Shown piece by piece: positions 7,014 to 14,929 of a stretch of 37,123 nt of DNA. Source of the DNA: Kiritimatiellia bacterium (GTDB lineage Bacteria > Verrucomicrobiota > Kiritimatiellia > RFP12 > UBA1067); NCBI GenBank assembly GCA_017395505.1, contig JAFPUH010000023.1, positions 1-37,123 of the forward strand, read 5' to 3'. Position 1 is the first letter of the stretch, and the number at the start of each line of letters is the position of its first letter. A program made the position numbers and the translations under genes. The notes below the pieces were generated by a model, which had not been told where the DNA came from, did not search any database, and saw only the letters and a list, made by a program, of their open reading frames with translations.

Positions 7014-7927
7014 AATCCAAGTCTCAGATCAAGGCTGAGGTCTTCAAGTATCTTGTCCTCACGTTCGCTTCGCTTGTCATGGCGCTCGACTACCGCACAT
7101 TCGTCGAGTGGGGCAACCTGTATCCTGGCGGAGCTGTCGGCATGGCGATGCTGGTGCAACGCGTTATGCAGTCGATATGCGATTCCATAGGTTGGCACGT
7201 CATGGTCCCGTTCAGCCCGATCAACGTTGCGCTGAACGCGATACCTGTATGGATCGGCTTTAAGTACATAGGCCGCAAGTTCACTTTGCAGTCGCTTTAC
7301 GTCATATTCATGTCGGGCTTCCTCGCAGACCTCGTGCCGGTGGGTGCGATTGAATCGGTGATACCGGCTGCAGACCTGGCGAGGCTACAGAGCGATCCAT
7401 TCCTTACTTCGCTATTTGGCGGCATCGTGTTCGGGTTCGGCATCGCTCTCAGCCTGAGGTGCAACGCCACGTCCGGCGGAACTGATTTCATAGCAATCTA
7501 CCTTTCGGAGAAGAAGGGCCGCGAAACGTGGAACCTCATACTCGCGTTCAATGCCGTGGTGCTTCTGTTGGGTGGTTTCATGTCTGGCTGGACGAGCGCG
7601 CTCTACTCCATCATATACCAGTTCGTCTACATCCAGGTGGTGCATCTGATGTACCGTACATACCAGTACCAGACGCTCATAATAATAACCACGAAGCCGA
7701 AGAAGGTATGTGAGGCGATATATCGCATAAGCCACCACGGCGCTACGGTCATTGACGGAAGAGGTGCGTTCAAAGGCGAGGCGAAGAGCGTTGTCATGTC
7801 AGTTGTCGCGGCGGACGACACTTCGCACATCTATGCGCTATGCAAGTCGATAGATGCTGACGCTTTCATAAATACAATCAGCACATCTCGCGTGATAGGC
7901 AGATTCTATCTGCGCCCGCGCGACTGA
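7010..7927 (+). CDS. YitT family membrane protein (DUF161/DUF2179)
   Basis: An inner-membrane protein with five or six hydrophobic segments in the first 200 residues (LVLTFASLVMALDYRTF, PFSPINVALNAIPVWIGF, LFGGIVFGFGIALSL, LILAFNAVVLLLGGFMSGW). A soluble C-terminal DUF2179 domain follows (QTLIIITTKPKKVCEAI and GRGAFKGEAKSVVMSVV). RCNATSGGTDFIA is the family signature. The function is not established. The frame is open further upstream, but the start at 7010 is preferred: AGGAGG precedes it at 6999-7004, it overlaps the upstream stop (ATGA), and the 305-residue product matches the family. Translation is probably coupled. Confidence 0.9.
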   Translation: MKSKSQIKAEVFKYLVLTFASLVMALDYRTFVEWGNLYPGGAVGMAMLVQRVMQSICDSIGWHVMVPFSPINVALNAIPVWIGFKYIGRKFTLQSLYVIFMSGFLADLVPVGAIESVIPAADLARLQSDPFLTSLFGGIVFGFGIALSLRCNATSGGTDFIAIYLSEKKGRETWNLILAFNAVVLLLGGFMSGWTSALYSIIYQFVYIQVVHLMYRTYQYQTLIIITTKPKKVCEAIYRISHHGATVIDGRGAFKGEAKSVVMSVVAADDTSHIYALCKSIDADAFINTISTSRVIGRFYLRPRD

Positions 7928-7929
7928 TT

Positions 7930-7938
7930 TGGTATAAT
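7930..7938 (+). promoter_or_regulatory. tRNA-Leu promoter (extended -10)
   Basis: TGGTATAAT beginning just after the yitT stop codon. Predicted start is 7945, five bases before the mature tRNA. No -35 is evident. Confidence 0.8.
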
Positions 7939-7949
7939 ATACGTAACAG

Positions 7950-8037
7950 GCCAGGATGGTGAAATGGCAGACACAGGGGACTTAAAATCCCTTGCCCAGT
8001 ATCGGGCGTGCGGGTTCGAGTCCCGCTCCTGGCACCA
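7950..8037 (+). tRNA. tRNA-Leu (TAA)
   Basis: An 88-nt class II tRNA with a long variable arm and encoded CCA. The acceptor GCCAGGA pairs with TCCTGGC. The loop CTTAAAA carries anticodon TAA, and the variable arm is TTGCCCAGTATCGGGCG-like. It has its own promoter and no clear terminator before the next promoter. Confidence 0.97.
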
Positions 8038-8046
8038 AGCACATCT

Positions 8047-8076
8047 TTGACGATTGTTGAGTGATTATGGTATAAT
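8047..8076 (+). promoter_or_regulatory. Promoter of the DUF1343 gene, with a consensus-like -35
   Basis: TTGACG (8047-8052), an 18-bp spacer, then extended TGG (8068-8070) and TATAAT (8071-8076). This is the most complete promoter in the window. Plus seven from the last T is 8083, the A of the ATG, so the transcript should be leaderless. Confidence 0.87.
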
Positions 8077-8082
8077 TCAAGC

Positions 8083-9189
8083 ATGAAAGTCAATTATCAA
8101 GGGCTTATAGACCACCTGGCCAAGAGCGATTATGCGTTCGGCCTTCTTACAATGCAGGCGACATCTACGACGGGGCGCCTCATGGAGACTTTCCCGAACA
8201 GGCTTAAGAGTCTGTTTTCTGCCGAGCATGGATTCTTCGGCGCGTCTAGCGCCGGCGAGAAGACGGCCAGCTCGTGGCATCCTTTCTGGAACCGTCCGAT
8301 ACATTCGCTTTACGGCGAGCACAGGCATCCAACGGATGAGATGCTGGAGGGGCTTGGATGCATCGTTATAGACCTCTGCGACATCGCGGTCAGGTGCTAC
8401 ACGTATCTCGCGACAATCAAGAATGTGCTTGAGACTTGCGCTAAGAAGGGCGTGTCGGTAGTCGTGCTTGACAGGCCGATTCCGCTTGGCGGAGTGCTAG
8501 ACGGCCCTATGCGCAAGCCGTCGTATTCGTCGTTCGTCGCGCCGCTGAACATTCCGCTGTGCCATGGCATGACACCGGGCGAATGTGCGATGTGGATAAA
8601 GAAGACTGAGGCTCTCGACGTGGACCTGACGGTCATAAGGTTGCTGGACTGGAACCACGCGACGCGCGAGCCGTGGCCCAACTTCATTCCGCCGTCGCCA
8701 GCAATACGTAGCTGGGACAGTGCGATATTCTATCCGATGCTGGTATTCACAGAGGCGTATCCGACAATCGACTGCGACCGCGACGGCTCGTTGGCATTCC
8801 GTGTGATAGGCGCGCCATGGCTTGACCAGAAGGGGCTCATAAAGGATCTTACTCCCGGTCTGTCGAGCTGCGGTGTAGGGCTCAGGCCATTCCGCTACTC
8901 TCCGCGTGCCGGTCATTACAAGGACCAGAACCTGAACGGAATACTTTTCACGATCTCGAACGTCGATGCGTTCTATCCAGTGACAGCGGGAATGCTCGTC
9001 TATACGGCGCTTCTGCAGCATCACGGCTCAAAGATGGCGTTTGGAGCGAACCCAGACTGGTTCGACAAGTTGTACGGATCTACAGAAATCCGCGACACGC
9101 TGCAGCATGGTGATCTCGGCGAGTTGTTCCAGTCGTGGATAGATGCTCAGGACGAGTATCTCAAGACGCGCATAGACCTTTACAGCTGA
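8083..9189 (+). CDS. DUF1343 / NamZ-like exo-N-acetylmuramidase family protein without signal peptide
   Basis: Characterised relatives (NamZ, GH171) release N-acetylmuramic acid from peptidoglycan fragments. The 368-residue protein keeps family blocks in order: LFSAEHGFFG near 44-53, SLYGEHRHPTDEML, VIDLCDIAVRCYTYLATI, VLDRPIPLGG, FVAPLNIPLCHGMTPGE and GAPWLD. The usual EGTN block is altered to TEAYPTIDCDRDGS. There is no signal peptide or N-terminal extension, unlike the exported relatives I know of, so it is probably cytosolic and might act in cell-wall recycling. The start is set by the promoter. An unknown gene follows after 24 bases, likely in the same operon. Catalytic activity is inferred and not certain, given the altered block. 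Confidence 0.8.
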   Translation: MKVNYQGLIDHLAKSDYAFGLLTMQATSTTGRLMETFPNRLKSLFSAEHGFFGASSAGEKTASSWHPFWNRPIHSLYGEHRHPTDEMLEGLGCIVIDLCDIAVRCYTYLATIKNVLETCAKKGVSVVVLDRPIPLGGVLDGPMRKPSYSSFVAPLNIPLCHGMTPGECAMWIKKTEALDVDLTVIRLLDWNHATREPWPNFIPPSPAIRSWDSAIFYPMLVFTEAYPTIDCDRDGSLAFRVIGAPWLDQKGLIKDLTPGLSSCGVGLRPFRYSPRAGHYKDQNLNGILFTISNVDAFYPVTAGMLVYTALLQHHGSKMAFGANPDWFDKLYGSTEIRDTLQHGDLGELFQSWIDAQDEYLKTRIDLYS

Positions 9190-9213
9190 GACAACATTGA
9201 AGGACGAAGCGCC

Positions 9214-10590
9214 ATGAAGGCGATTGGCGGAGAGGAGAAGTCGGCGGCGGTGACGCTCTCCGACATGGAGATATTCATCTTTCCAGAGTTGATGTTCTCC
9301 CTTGTGCTCGCGAACATGCTTTCGCCGCGGCTTTGGCTGTGGCGCGAGCTCGACTGGTTCGCCGGCATCCGTGAGATGAGGCCGAAGAAGCGGCTACAGC
9401 GATTGCGCCAGCACATAATGGACAACTACACCTTCAACCTCGACCTTGAAACGTGGGGGCTTACGACGCAGGAGCGCGAGCTGAAGCGCTTCGAGCCTTT
9501 CCTGTCGAGGGAGGAGATTGCGAAGTCCAACGCTCTCTTCGGATATCAAGGCGATGTGTACTACTACGATATTGACATACGGCGGCATTTCGGGTTGGAC
9601 AAGTACACCAGCGACGTTATACCTTACTGGAAGACCGAGACAATAGAGGCAATGGATGCATTCCGCCACAAGTCGGGACATCCGGTAGGCGCAGGAGAGT
9701 GCGTGTCGCTTGCCGGGCTGTATGCTGCTGCGGCATTTGTCGTGTGCGGGCTTCCGCTAGAGAGCATTTATTTGATGGCTACGCCACTGCATTCGCAGAA
9801 TTTCCTAGATGTGGATTCTGGCATACTAACCAACAACAGGCGTCTCGTCACAAGGGCTATGTGGAGCAACGGTACGGTCATTTCGCAACAGGCTAGGCGG
9901 GCGCTTGAGCATGAGCGGGTGACAATAGTGTCGCATGCGACGGGCTACATTCATCTGCTGTATCCGGAGGCGACGATAGATCCTGCGGCGTATGATCATT
10001 TCTCCGATCGGCTCAAGGCCTTTCTTGTGCCGCCGTCCGACGCTGAGGACAAGCGTCTTGTCGTGCCGCGACTCCCTGATGCGTCTAGGGTGGCGTTTGT
10101 ATCGCAGGGTGAGCCGCTTGGCCTCAAGCCAGAGATGGGCTATGCCGAAATATCGCAACGGTTGAGGGCAATCGCAAAGACTAACCGTGCAGCGGCTTTG
10201 GCGCCGTATGCCGCCCACGAGTTGGGCGAGACAGAGTCGGCGCCGTTCGTCAAAGCGTCGCTCGAAAGGTGTCCGGTGTCAAAGGCGGCGCTGTTGGGCA
10301 AGGACGTGATCGCGCAGGTGGCGGCATTGGCGGACGAGTCTATATACGATGGTGCGAGTCGTTGTGCGACGCCTGACGAAGTGTGGAATTTCAGTCGCGG
10401 CGATGGACTTGAAAAGTGCCTTTTGGTAGCAAACGCGCTTTCGCTTGACGCTGGGGAGATCGTGGTCGATGGTGGCGAGGCGGCACTTGTTCATGCGAAT
10501 CGAGAAATCTGCAGGTTCAGGTGCGTCAAAAAGCCACTTGAGCCGATAATCAGGCTGCATCCAAAGGTAAAGAACGATTGTGCGGTATGA
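9214..10590 (+). CDS. Conserved hypothetical protein with a possible transglutaminase-like Cys/His core
   Basis: I do not recognise a named family. The 458-residue protein has no signal peptide. Residues 20-50 are moderately hydrophobic, and residues 60-220 look most conserved in character (FNLDLETWGLTTQEREL, DIDIRRHFGLDK, ATPLHSQNFLDV). A cysteine in GECVSLAGLYAAA (C163) followed by H193 and by Asp/Asn at 200-208 is reminiscent of the transglutaminase-like Cys-His-Asp arrangement, but this is only a pattern guess. A weak GAAGGA precedes the ATG. It is 24 bases downstream of the NamZ-like gene with no promoter between them, so the two probably share a transcript and perhaps a cell-wall-related role. 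Confidence 0.7.
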   Translation: MKAIGGEEKSAAVTLSDMEIFIFPELMFSLVLANMLSPRLWLWRELDWFAGIREMRPKKRLQRLRQHIMDNYTFNLDLETWGLTTQERELKRFEPFLSREEIAKSNALFGYQGDVYYYDIDIRRHFGLDKYTSDVIPYWKTETIEAMDAFRHKSGHPVGAGECVSLAGLYAAAAFVVCGLPLESIYLMATPLHSQNFLDVDSGILTNNRRLVTRAMWSNGTVISQQARRALEHERVTIVSHATGYIHLLYPEATIDPAAYDHFSDRLKAFLVPPSDAEDKRLVVPRLPDASRVAFVSQGEPLGLKPEMGYAEISQRLRAIAKTNRAAALAPYAAHELGETESAPFVKASLERCPVSKAALLGKDVIAQVAALADESIYDGASRCATPDEVWNFSRGDGLEKCLLVANALSLDAGEIVVDGGEAALVHANREICRFRCVKKPLEPIIRLHPKVKNDCAV

Positions 10591-10591
10591 T
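10582..10591 (+). promoter_or_regulatory. Possible luxS promoter (degenerate -10)
   Basis: CGGTATGAT overlaps the stop codon of the upstream gene and resembles the window's TGGTATAAT element with two changes. A TATAAA also occurs near 10611. Either could start a short, AT-rich luxS leader. Weak evidence. Confidence 0.35.
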
Positions 10592-10628
10592 TTACAATCT
10601 ATCTATTAAACTATAAAACAAACAGAGA

Positions 10629-11162
10629 ATGGCAATGGAAGCAAAGCAGAGCAATTTGATAGCATCCTTTCAGGTGGATCACACAAAAATCGTGCCTGGC
10701 ATATACGAATCGCGGGTTGATGAGATTGGCGGAGATTTCACTACGACTTTTGACATACGAATGAAGTCTCCGAACAAGGAGCCGGCGATACATCCGAACG
10801 CGATGCATACGATAGAGCATGTGGTTGCAACGTTCCTACGCAATGATGTGGAGTGGAAGGATCGCGTCATTTACTGGGGGCCGATGGGCTGCCTGACTGG
10901 CAGCTATCTGATCTTGAAGGGCCATCCTAGGCCTCAGGAACTGCAGCCGCTTCTTCTGAGGGCTTTCGAGCATCTCCGCGACTATGAGGGGGAGGTTCCC
11001 GGGGCGACAGCGATCAACTGCGGGAACTATTTGTTGCACGACCTGCCTATGGCTAGATGGGAGGCTGCAAGATACATCGAGGTGCTCAAGTCTGGCGCAC
11101 GCTACGAGTATGAGGTGACGGAACGTCTTGAAACGTCTGGTGGAGTGTTCTACGATTCGTGA
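10629..11162 (+). CDS. luxS: S-ribosylhomocysteine lyase LuxS
   Basis: Cleaves S-ribosylhomocysteine to homocysteine and DPD, the precursor of autoinducer-2 (EC 4.4.1.21), in the activated methyl cycle. The 177-residue protein has the metal ligands H60 and H64 (HTIEH) and C131 (NCGNYLLHDL), plus the catalytic cysteine C88 in GCLTG. The length is slightly above the usual 150-170. Two in-frame ATGs (10629 and 10635) are possible, and neither has a strong ribosome binding site. Pfs/MTA nucleosidase is not adjacent. A possible weak hairpin with a T run (about 11164-11192) ends the gene and leads straight into the alaS promoter. Confidence 0.96.
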   Translation: MAMEAKQSNLIASFQVDHTKIVPGIYESRVDEIGGDFTTTFDIRMKSPNKEPAIHPNAMHTIEHVVATFLRNDVEWKDRVIYWGPMGCLTGSYLILKGHPRPQELQPLLLRAFEHLRDYEGEVPGATAINCGNYLLHDLPMARWEAARYIEVLKSGARYEYEVTERLETSGGVFYDS

Positions 11163-11192
11163 GCGCCAGCCGAACACGGAGGCGTCATTTTT

Positions 11193-11201
11193 TGGTATAA
11201 T
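11193..11201 (+). promoter_or_regulatory. Promoter of the alaS-rpoN operon
   Basis: TGGTATAAT directly after a run of six T that may be the luxS terminator tail. Predicted start is 11208, giving a leader of about 21 nt with AGGAAGAGGA before the alaS ATG. No other copy of this element occurs on the plus strand until 20759. Confidence 0.82.
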
Positions 11202-11228
11202 ACTCCATTCAAAAGGAAGAGGAAAGAG

Positions 11229-13049
11229 ATGAAGAATCTGACGGCGGATGAACTCCGCGACATGTATCTTAAGTTTTTCGAATCCAAGGGTCATAAAATC
11301 ATCCCTGGGGCGTCGGTAATACCAGAAAATGACCCCACGGTTCTGTTTACGACTGCTGGAATGCATCCGCTTGTGCCGTATCTTATGGGCGCGATGGAGC
11401 ATCCGGCAGGGACGCGCCTTACGGACGTCCAGAAGTGCGTCAGGACCGGCGATATCGACGAGGTGGGCGACTCGGCGCACCTGACGTTCTTTGAGATGCT
11501 CGGCAACTGGTCGCTTAACGACTACTTCAAGAAGGAGGCGATCGGCTGGAGCTTCGAGTTTCTTACGCAGCACCTCGGCTTTTCGCCTGATCAGCTTTCG
11601 GTTACCGTCTTCAAGGGCGAGGGCGTAGAGGGCGAGCCCGGCTACATTCCCGCCGACGAGGAAGCCGCCGCGATATGGCGCAGCCTCGGCATTCCGGACG
11701 AGCGCATCTACCGTCTGCCGCGCGAGGACAACTGGTGGGGTCCGGCGGGCACGACGGGTCCATGTGGTCCCGACACCGAGATGTTCATCGACACCGGCAA
11801 GCCGAAGTGCGGGCCGGACTGCCGTCCCGGCTGCCACTGCGGCAAGTTCATCGAAATCTGGAACGACGTGTTCATGCAGTACAACAAGAACGCCGAGGGA
11901 AAGTTCGAGCCTCTTGGCCGTCACAACGTTGATACCGGCATGGGCGTCGAGCGCACGATATGCATGATGAGCGGCGCACCGACGGTGTACGATACCGAGA
12001 TCTTCGCGCCGATCATGGCGAAGATAGACGAACTTTCGACAGTGACGCCCGAGGATGCCGAGCTGGCGCTCCGCGCCCGCCGCATCATCGCCGACCACAT
12101 GCGCACTGCCACTTTCATACTGTGCGATCCGAAGGGCGGGGTCAAGCCTGGCAATATCGGGGCGAACTATGTCTTGAGGCGCCTGATCCGCCGCGCTGTC
12201 CGCTACAGCCGCTTCCTCGGAATCGCCCCCGGCTTCACGGTGAAGCTGGCCGAGGTGATCTGCGAGAAGTACAAGCACGTATATCCGGAGCTCGCCGTAA
12301 ACCTCGAGACTTGCAAGATCGACCTTGAAGCCGAGGAGAACCGCTTCAACCAGACGCTGGACAAGGGCGAGGCGATGTTCAACAAGGTTGCCGAGCAGCT
12401 CAAGGCCCACGGCCAGACGCAGATCAGCGGCAAGACTGCGTTCAAGCTCTACGACACTTTCGGCTTCCCGTTCGAAATGACGCTGGAGATGGCGGACAAG
12501 GCGGGTCTTACGGTCGACAAGGAGGGCTTCGAGGAGGCGAACCGCAAGCATCAGGAGCTTTCGCGCACCACGAGTGCGGGCAGCTTCAAGGCGGGCCTTC
12601 AGGACAACAGCGAGGTCGTGACACGCATGCACACGGCGACGCACCTCCTGCACGCGGCGCTTCACAAGGTGCTGGGTCCGACGGCGAACCAGAAGGGGTC
12701 GAACATCACGGCGGAGCGTCTTCGCTTCGACTTCACGTGGCCCGAACCGATGACCGCCGAGCAGAAGACCGAGGTCGAGAAGCTCGTCAACGAGTGGATC
12801 GCCCAGGGCATCGAGGTCACGAAGAAGATGACGACGGTCGAGGAGGCCAAGAAGGAGGGCGCGATGGCGCTCTTCGGCGCGAAGTACGGCGATCAGGTTT
12901 CGCTCTACACGATAGGCGACGTCTCGAAGGAGATTTGCTGCGGCCCGCACGTCACTAACACCAAGGAGCTCGGCAGCTTCAAGATTCAGAAGGAGCAGTC
13001 GTCTTCGGCGGGCGTCCGCCGCATAAAGGCCGTGATCGGCAACATGTAA
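11229..13049 (+). CDS. alaS: Alanyl-tRNA synthetase, minimal form lacking the C-Ala domain
   Basis: Charges tRNA-Ala and hydrolyses mischarged Ser/Gly-tRNA-Ala. The 606-residue protein (usual about 870) has the class II catalytic domain (FFESKGHKIIPGASVIPENDPTVLFTTAGM and GNWSLNDYFKKEA, residues 16-100), the GPCGPDTE block at 177-184, and VDTGMGVERT. A four-cysteine insertion (C194, C198, C202, C204) is a likely zinc site. The editing centre is intact: H468/H472 in HTATH and C570/H574 in CGPH. Two parts are absent: the beta-barrel subdomain that normally precedes HTATH, and the whole DHHA1/C-Ala region after the editing domain. The gene ends cleanly in a stop 11 bases before purC, so this looks like a natural short form, not a truncation. 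Confidence 0.93.
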   Translation: MKNLTADELRDMYLKFFESKGHKIIPGASVIPENDPTVLFTTAGMHPLVPYLMGAMEHPAGTRLTDVQKCVRTGDIDEVGDSAHLTFFEMLGNWSLNDYFKKEAIGWSFEFLTQHLGFSPDQLSVTVFKGEGVEGEPGYIPADEEAAAIWRSLGIPDERIYRLPREDNWWGPAGTTGPCGPDTEMFIDTGKPKCGPDCRPGCHCGKFIEIWNDVFMQYNKNAEGKFEPLGRHNVDTGMGVERTICMMSGAPTVYDTEIFAPIMAKIDELSTVTPEDAELALRARRIIADHMRTATFILCDPKGGVKPGNIGANYVLRRLIRRAVRYSRFLGIAPGFTVKLAEVICEKYKHVYPELAVNLETCKIDLEAEENRFNQTLDKGEAMFNKVAEQLKAHGQTQISGKTAFKLYDTFGFPFEMTLEMADKAGLTVDKEGFEEANRKHQELSRTTSAGSFKAGLQDNSEVVTRMHTATHLLHAALHKVLGPTANQKGSNITAERLRFDFTWPEPMTAEQKTEVEKLVNEWIAQGIEVTKKMTTVEEAKKEGAMALFGAKYGDQVSLYTIGDVSKEICCGPHVTNTKELGSFKIQKEQSSSAGVRRIKAVIGNM

Positions 13050-13060
13050 GGAGAGAGAAC

Positions 13061-13960
13061 ATGAAATACGACAAGAACCATGCTTTGCTTGAGTGCGCGA
13101 TTCCTGGCCTTCCGCAGAAGAGCGGAAAGGTGCGCGACGTCTTCGATCTCGGCGACAGCCTTTTGATGGTCGTTACCGACCGCATCAGCGCTTTTGATGT
13201 GATACTGCCTTGCGGCGTTCCGGACAAGGGCAAGGTGCTGAACCAGCTCTCGCTCTTCTGGATGGAGTTCCTTGGAATGAAGAACCACCTCATCACGGCG
13301 GACGTCAACAAGTATCCCGAAGTGCTGAAGCCCTACGCGGCGGATCTCGCGGGACGCTCCATGCTCGTAAAGAAGGTCAAGATGGTCGAGGTCGAGTGCA
13401 TCGCCCGCGGCTACCTCACGGGTAGCGGATGGAAGGAATACCAGAAGTCGCAGACCGTGAACGGCGAGAAGCTGCGCGAGGGCTACCAGAACGCGTCGAA
13501 GCTCGACGAAGTTCTCTTTACGCCAACGACCAAGGCGGCGATCGGCGACCACGACGAGGCCATCAACTACGAAGAGACCGCGAAGCTCGTCGGCGAGGCT
13601 ACCGCCGCTAAGCTCAAGGAGGCGACGATCTCGCTCTACCAAAGGGCGGCGGACTACGCCATCCAGCACGGCATAATCATTGCCGACACTAAGTTCGAGT
13701 TCGGCATGGACGACGACGGCTCGCTCATCCTTGCGGACGAGGTGCTTACGCCGGACTCCTCGCGCTTCTGGCCCGAGTCCAGCTACGCGGTCGGCAAGAA
13801 TCCGCCTTCGCTCGACAAGCAGTATGTTCGCGACTGGCTCGATTCCATAAACTTCAACCACCAGCCGCCGGGGCCGGTTCTGCCCGACGACGTGATTGCC
13901 CGCACGCGCGAGATATACGTAAAGGCTTACGAGGAACTCAGCGGCAGGAAGCTCGCATAA
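13061..13960 (+). CDS. purC: Phosphoribosylaminoimidazole-succinocarboxamide synthase
   Basis: Joins aspartate to CAIR in purine synthesis (EC 6.3.2.6). At 299 residues it is of the longer, eukaryote-like/actinobacterial length class. The motifs are GKVRDVFDLGDSLLMVVTDRISAFD near 22-46, ARGYLTGSGWKEY, IADTKFEFG, and LADEVLTPDSSRFW. A GGAGAG site precedes the ATG. It is 11 bases after alaS and 32 before ybaB, so it lies within the long operon. No other pur genes are nearby. Confidence 0.97.
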   Translation: MKYDKNHALLECAIPGLPQKSGKVRDVFDLGDSLLMVVTDRISAFDVILPCGVPDKGKVLNQLSLFWMEFLGMKNHLITADVNKYPEVLKPYAADLAGRSMLVKKVKMVEVECIARGYLTGSGWKEYQKSQTVNGEKLREGYQNASKLDEVLFTPTTKAAIGDHDEAINYEETAKLVGEATAAKLKEATISLYQRAADYAIQHGIIIADTKFEFGMDDDGSLILADEVLTPDSSRFWPESSYAVGKNPPSLDKQYVRDWLDSINFNHQPPGPVLPDDVIARTREIYVKAYEELSGRKLA

Positions 13961-13992
13961 AGATTTAGGCAAAACACTTAAGGAGACATACA

Positions 13993-14313
13993 ATGGGCAT
14001 AATGGACCAGATGAAGGAAGCGATGAAGATGCGCTCCGAGTCCAAGAAGATAGAGGCGGCGATCAAGAAGATCTCGACCGAGTATTCCAACGGAGGCATA
14101 ACTGTCGTCGCCAAGGGCGATATGACGATCGAGAAGATTTCCGTAATCCCTGAGGCGTACGAAGAGGTGAAGGCCGGCAAGCCTGCCCGCTTCGAAACCA
14201 TGCTTCTTAATACTGTAAACGGCGCTCTCAAGAAAGTGCGCGAAGCCACTCAGCAGGAAATGATGAAGATGATGCAGGCTGGTGGTGGATTGGGCGGACT
14301 TTTCGGCAAGTGA
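13993..14313 (+). CDS. ybaB: YbaB/EbfC family nucleoid-associated protein
   Basis: A small DNA-binding protein that in many bacteria sits directly before recR, as here. The 106-residue product has an N-terminal helix rich in Met and Lys, a core with GGITVVAKGDMTIEKISV, the family's LLNTVNGALKKVREATQQEM helix, and a Gly/Met-rich tail. A strong AAGGAG precedes the ATG. The recR frame begins inside its 3' end. Confidence 0.92.
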   Translation: MGIMDQMKEAMKMRSESKKIEAAIKKISTEYSNGGITVVAKGDMTIEKISVIPEAYEEVKAGKPARFETMLLNTVNGALKKVREATQQEMMKMMQAGGGLGGLFGK

Positions 14314-14929
14314 TTCTGAAAGGGCGGCTGCGTTGCTGCGTCCGATTGACGAGCTTGAGAAGGCGCTTTCGCGTCTACCTGGCCTGGGACGACGCTCAGC
14401 GGCCCGCGCGGCCCTCGCTCTGGTTCGTGAGCCTGTGCGCTTGATGGAGCCGCTAGTTGCCGCGCTTCGGGAGGCAAGCGTCAATGTGCGGTGCTGCTCC
14501 CGTTGCGGTGCGTTTACGACAATCGACCGCGACCCCTGCGACTATTGTTCGGACCCGACGCGCGACGGTTCGTCGATATGCGTTGTCGAGGAGCCGGCCG
14601 ACATAGTGTCCATTGAATCCGCCGGTGCATTCAAGGGGCGCTACCACTCGCTTGGCGGCAAGCTCTCGCCGTCGCGCAGGCTCGGGCCGGAGAAGCTGCG
14701 CCTTCGCGAACTTGGCGAGCGCGTCCACACCGAGGGCATAACTGAAGTCCTGCTCGCCCTGTCAACGGACATGGAGGGCGACGCAACCGCCGGATACATT
14801 GCGGAGTTGCTGCGCGGCAGCGGCGCGAAGGTCACGCGGCTCGCGTTCGGCCTGCCGGTGGATTCCGGCATTGCGTATTCCGATCCTTTGACGCTAAGGC
14901 GGGCGATCGCCAACCGGATAGACCAGTGA
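14282..14929 (+). CDS. recR: Recombination mediator RecR
   Basis: Acts with RecF/RecO to load RecA at single-strand gaps. The protein has the N-terminal helix-hairpin-helix (LSRLPGLGRRSAARAAL), the four-cysteine zinc finger (CCSRCGAF and DPCDYCSD), and the Toprim domain (ICVVEEPADIVSIE, YHSLGGKLSPS, GIAYSDPLTLRRAI). The given start is GTG at 14282, overlapping ybaB by 32 bases. A TTG at 14333 with AAAGGG eight bases upstream would give a product closer to the family's usual 198 residues and may be the true start. The stop overlaps the next ATG. Confidence 0.93.
   Translation: MVDWADFSASDSERAAALLRPIDELEKALSRLPGLGRRSAARAALALVREPVRLMEPLVAALREASVNVRCCSRCGAFTTIDRDPCDYCSDPTRDGSSICVVEEPADIVSIESAGAFKGRYHSLGGKLSPSRRLGPEKLRLRELGERVHTEGITEVLLALSTDMEGDATAGYIAELLRGSGAKVTRLAFGLPVDSGIAYSDPLTLRRAIANRIDQ

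Noticed and set aside
10836-12950. Long open frame (704 codons) antisense to luxS/alaS
   Set aside because: It crosses two well-supported genes on the other strand, has a repetitive Arg/Leu/Val-rich composition and shows no motif. It is a codon-bias shadow.
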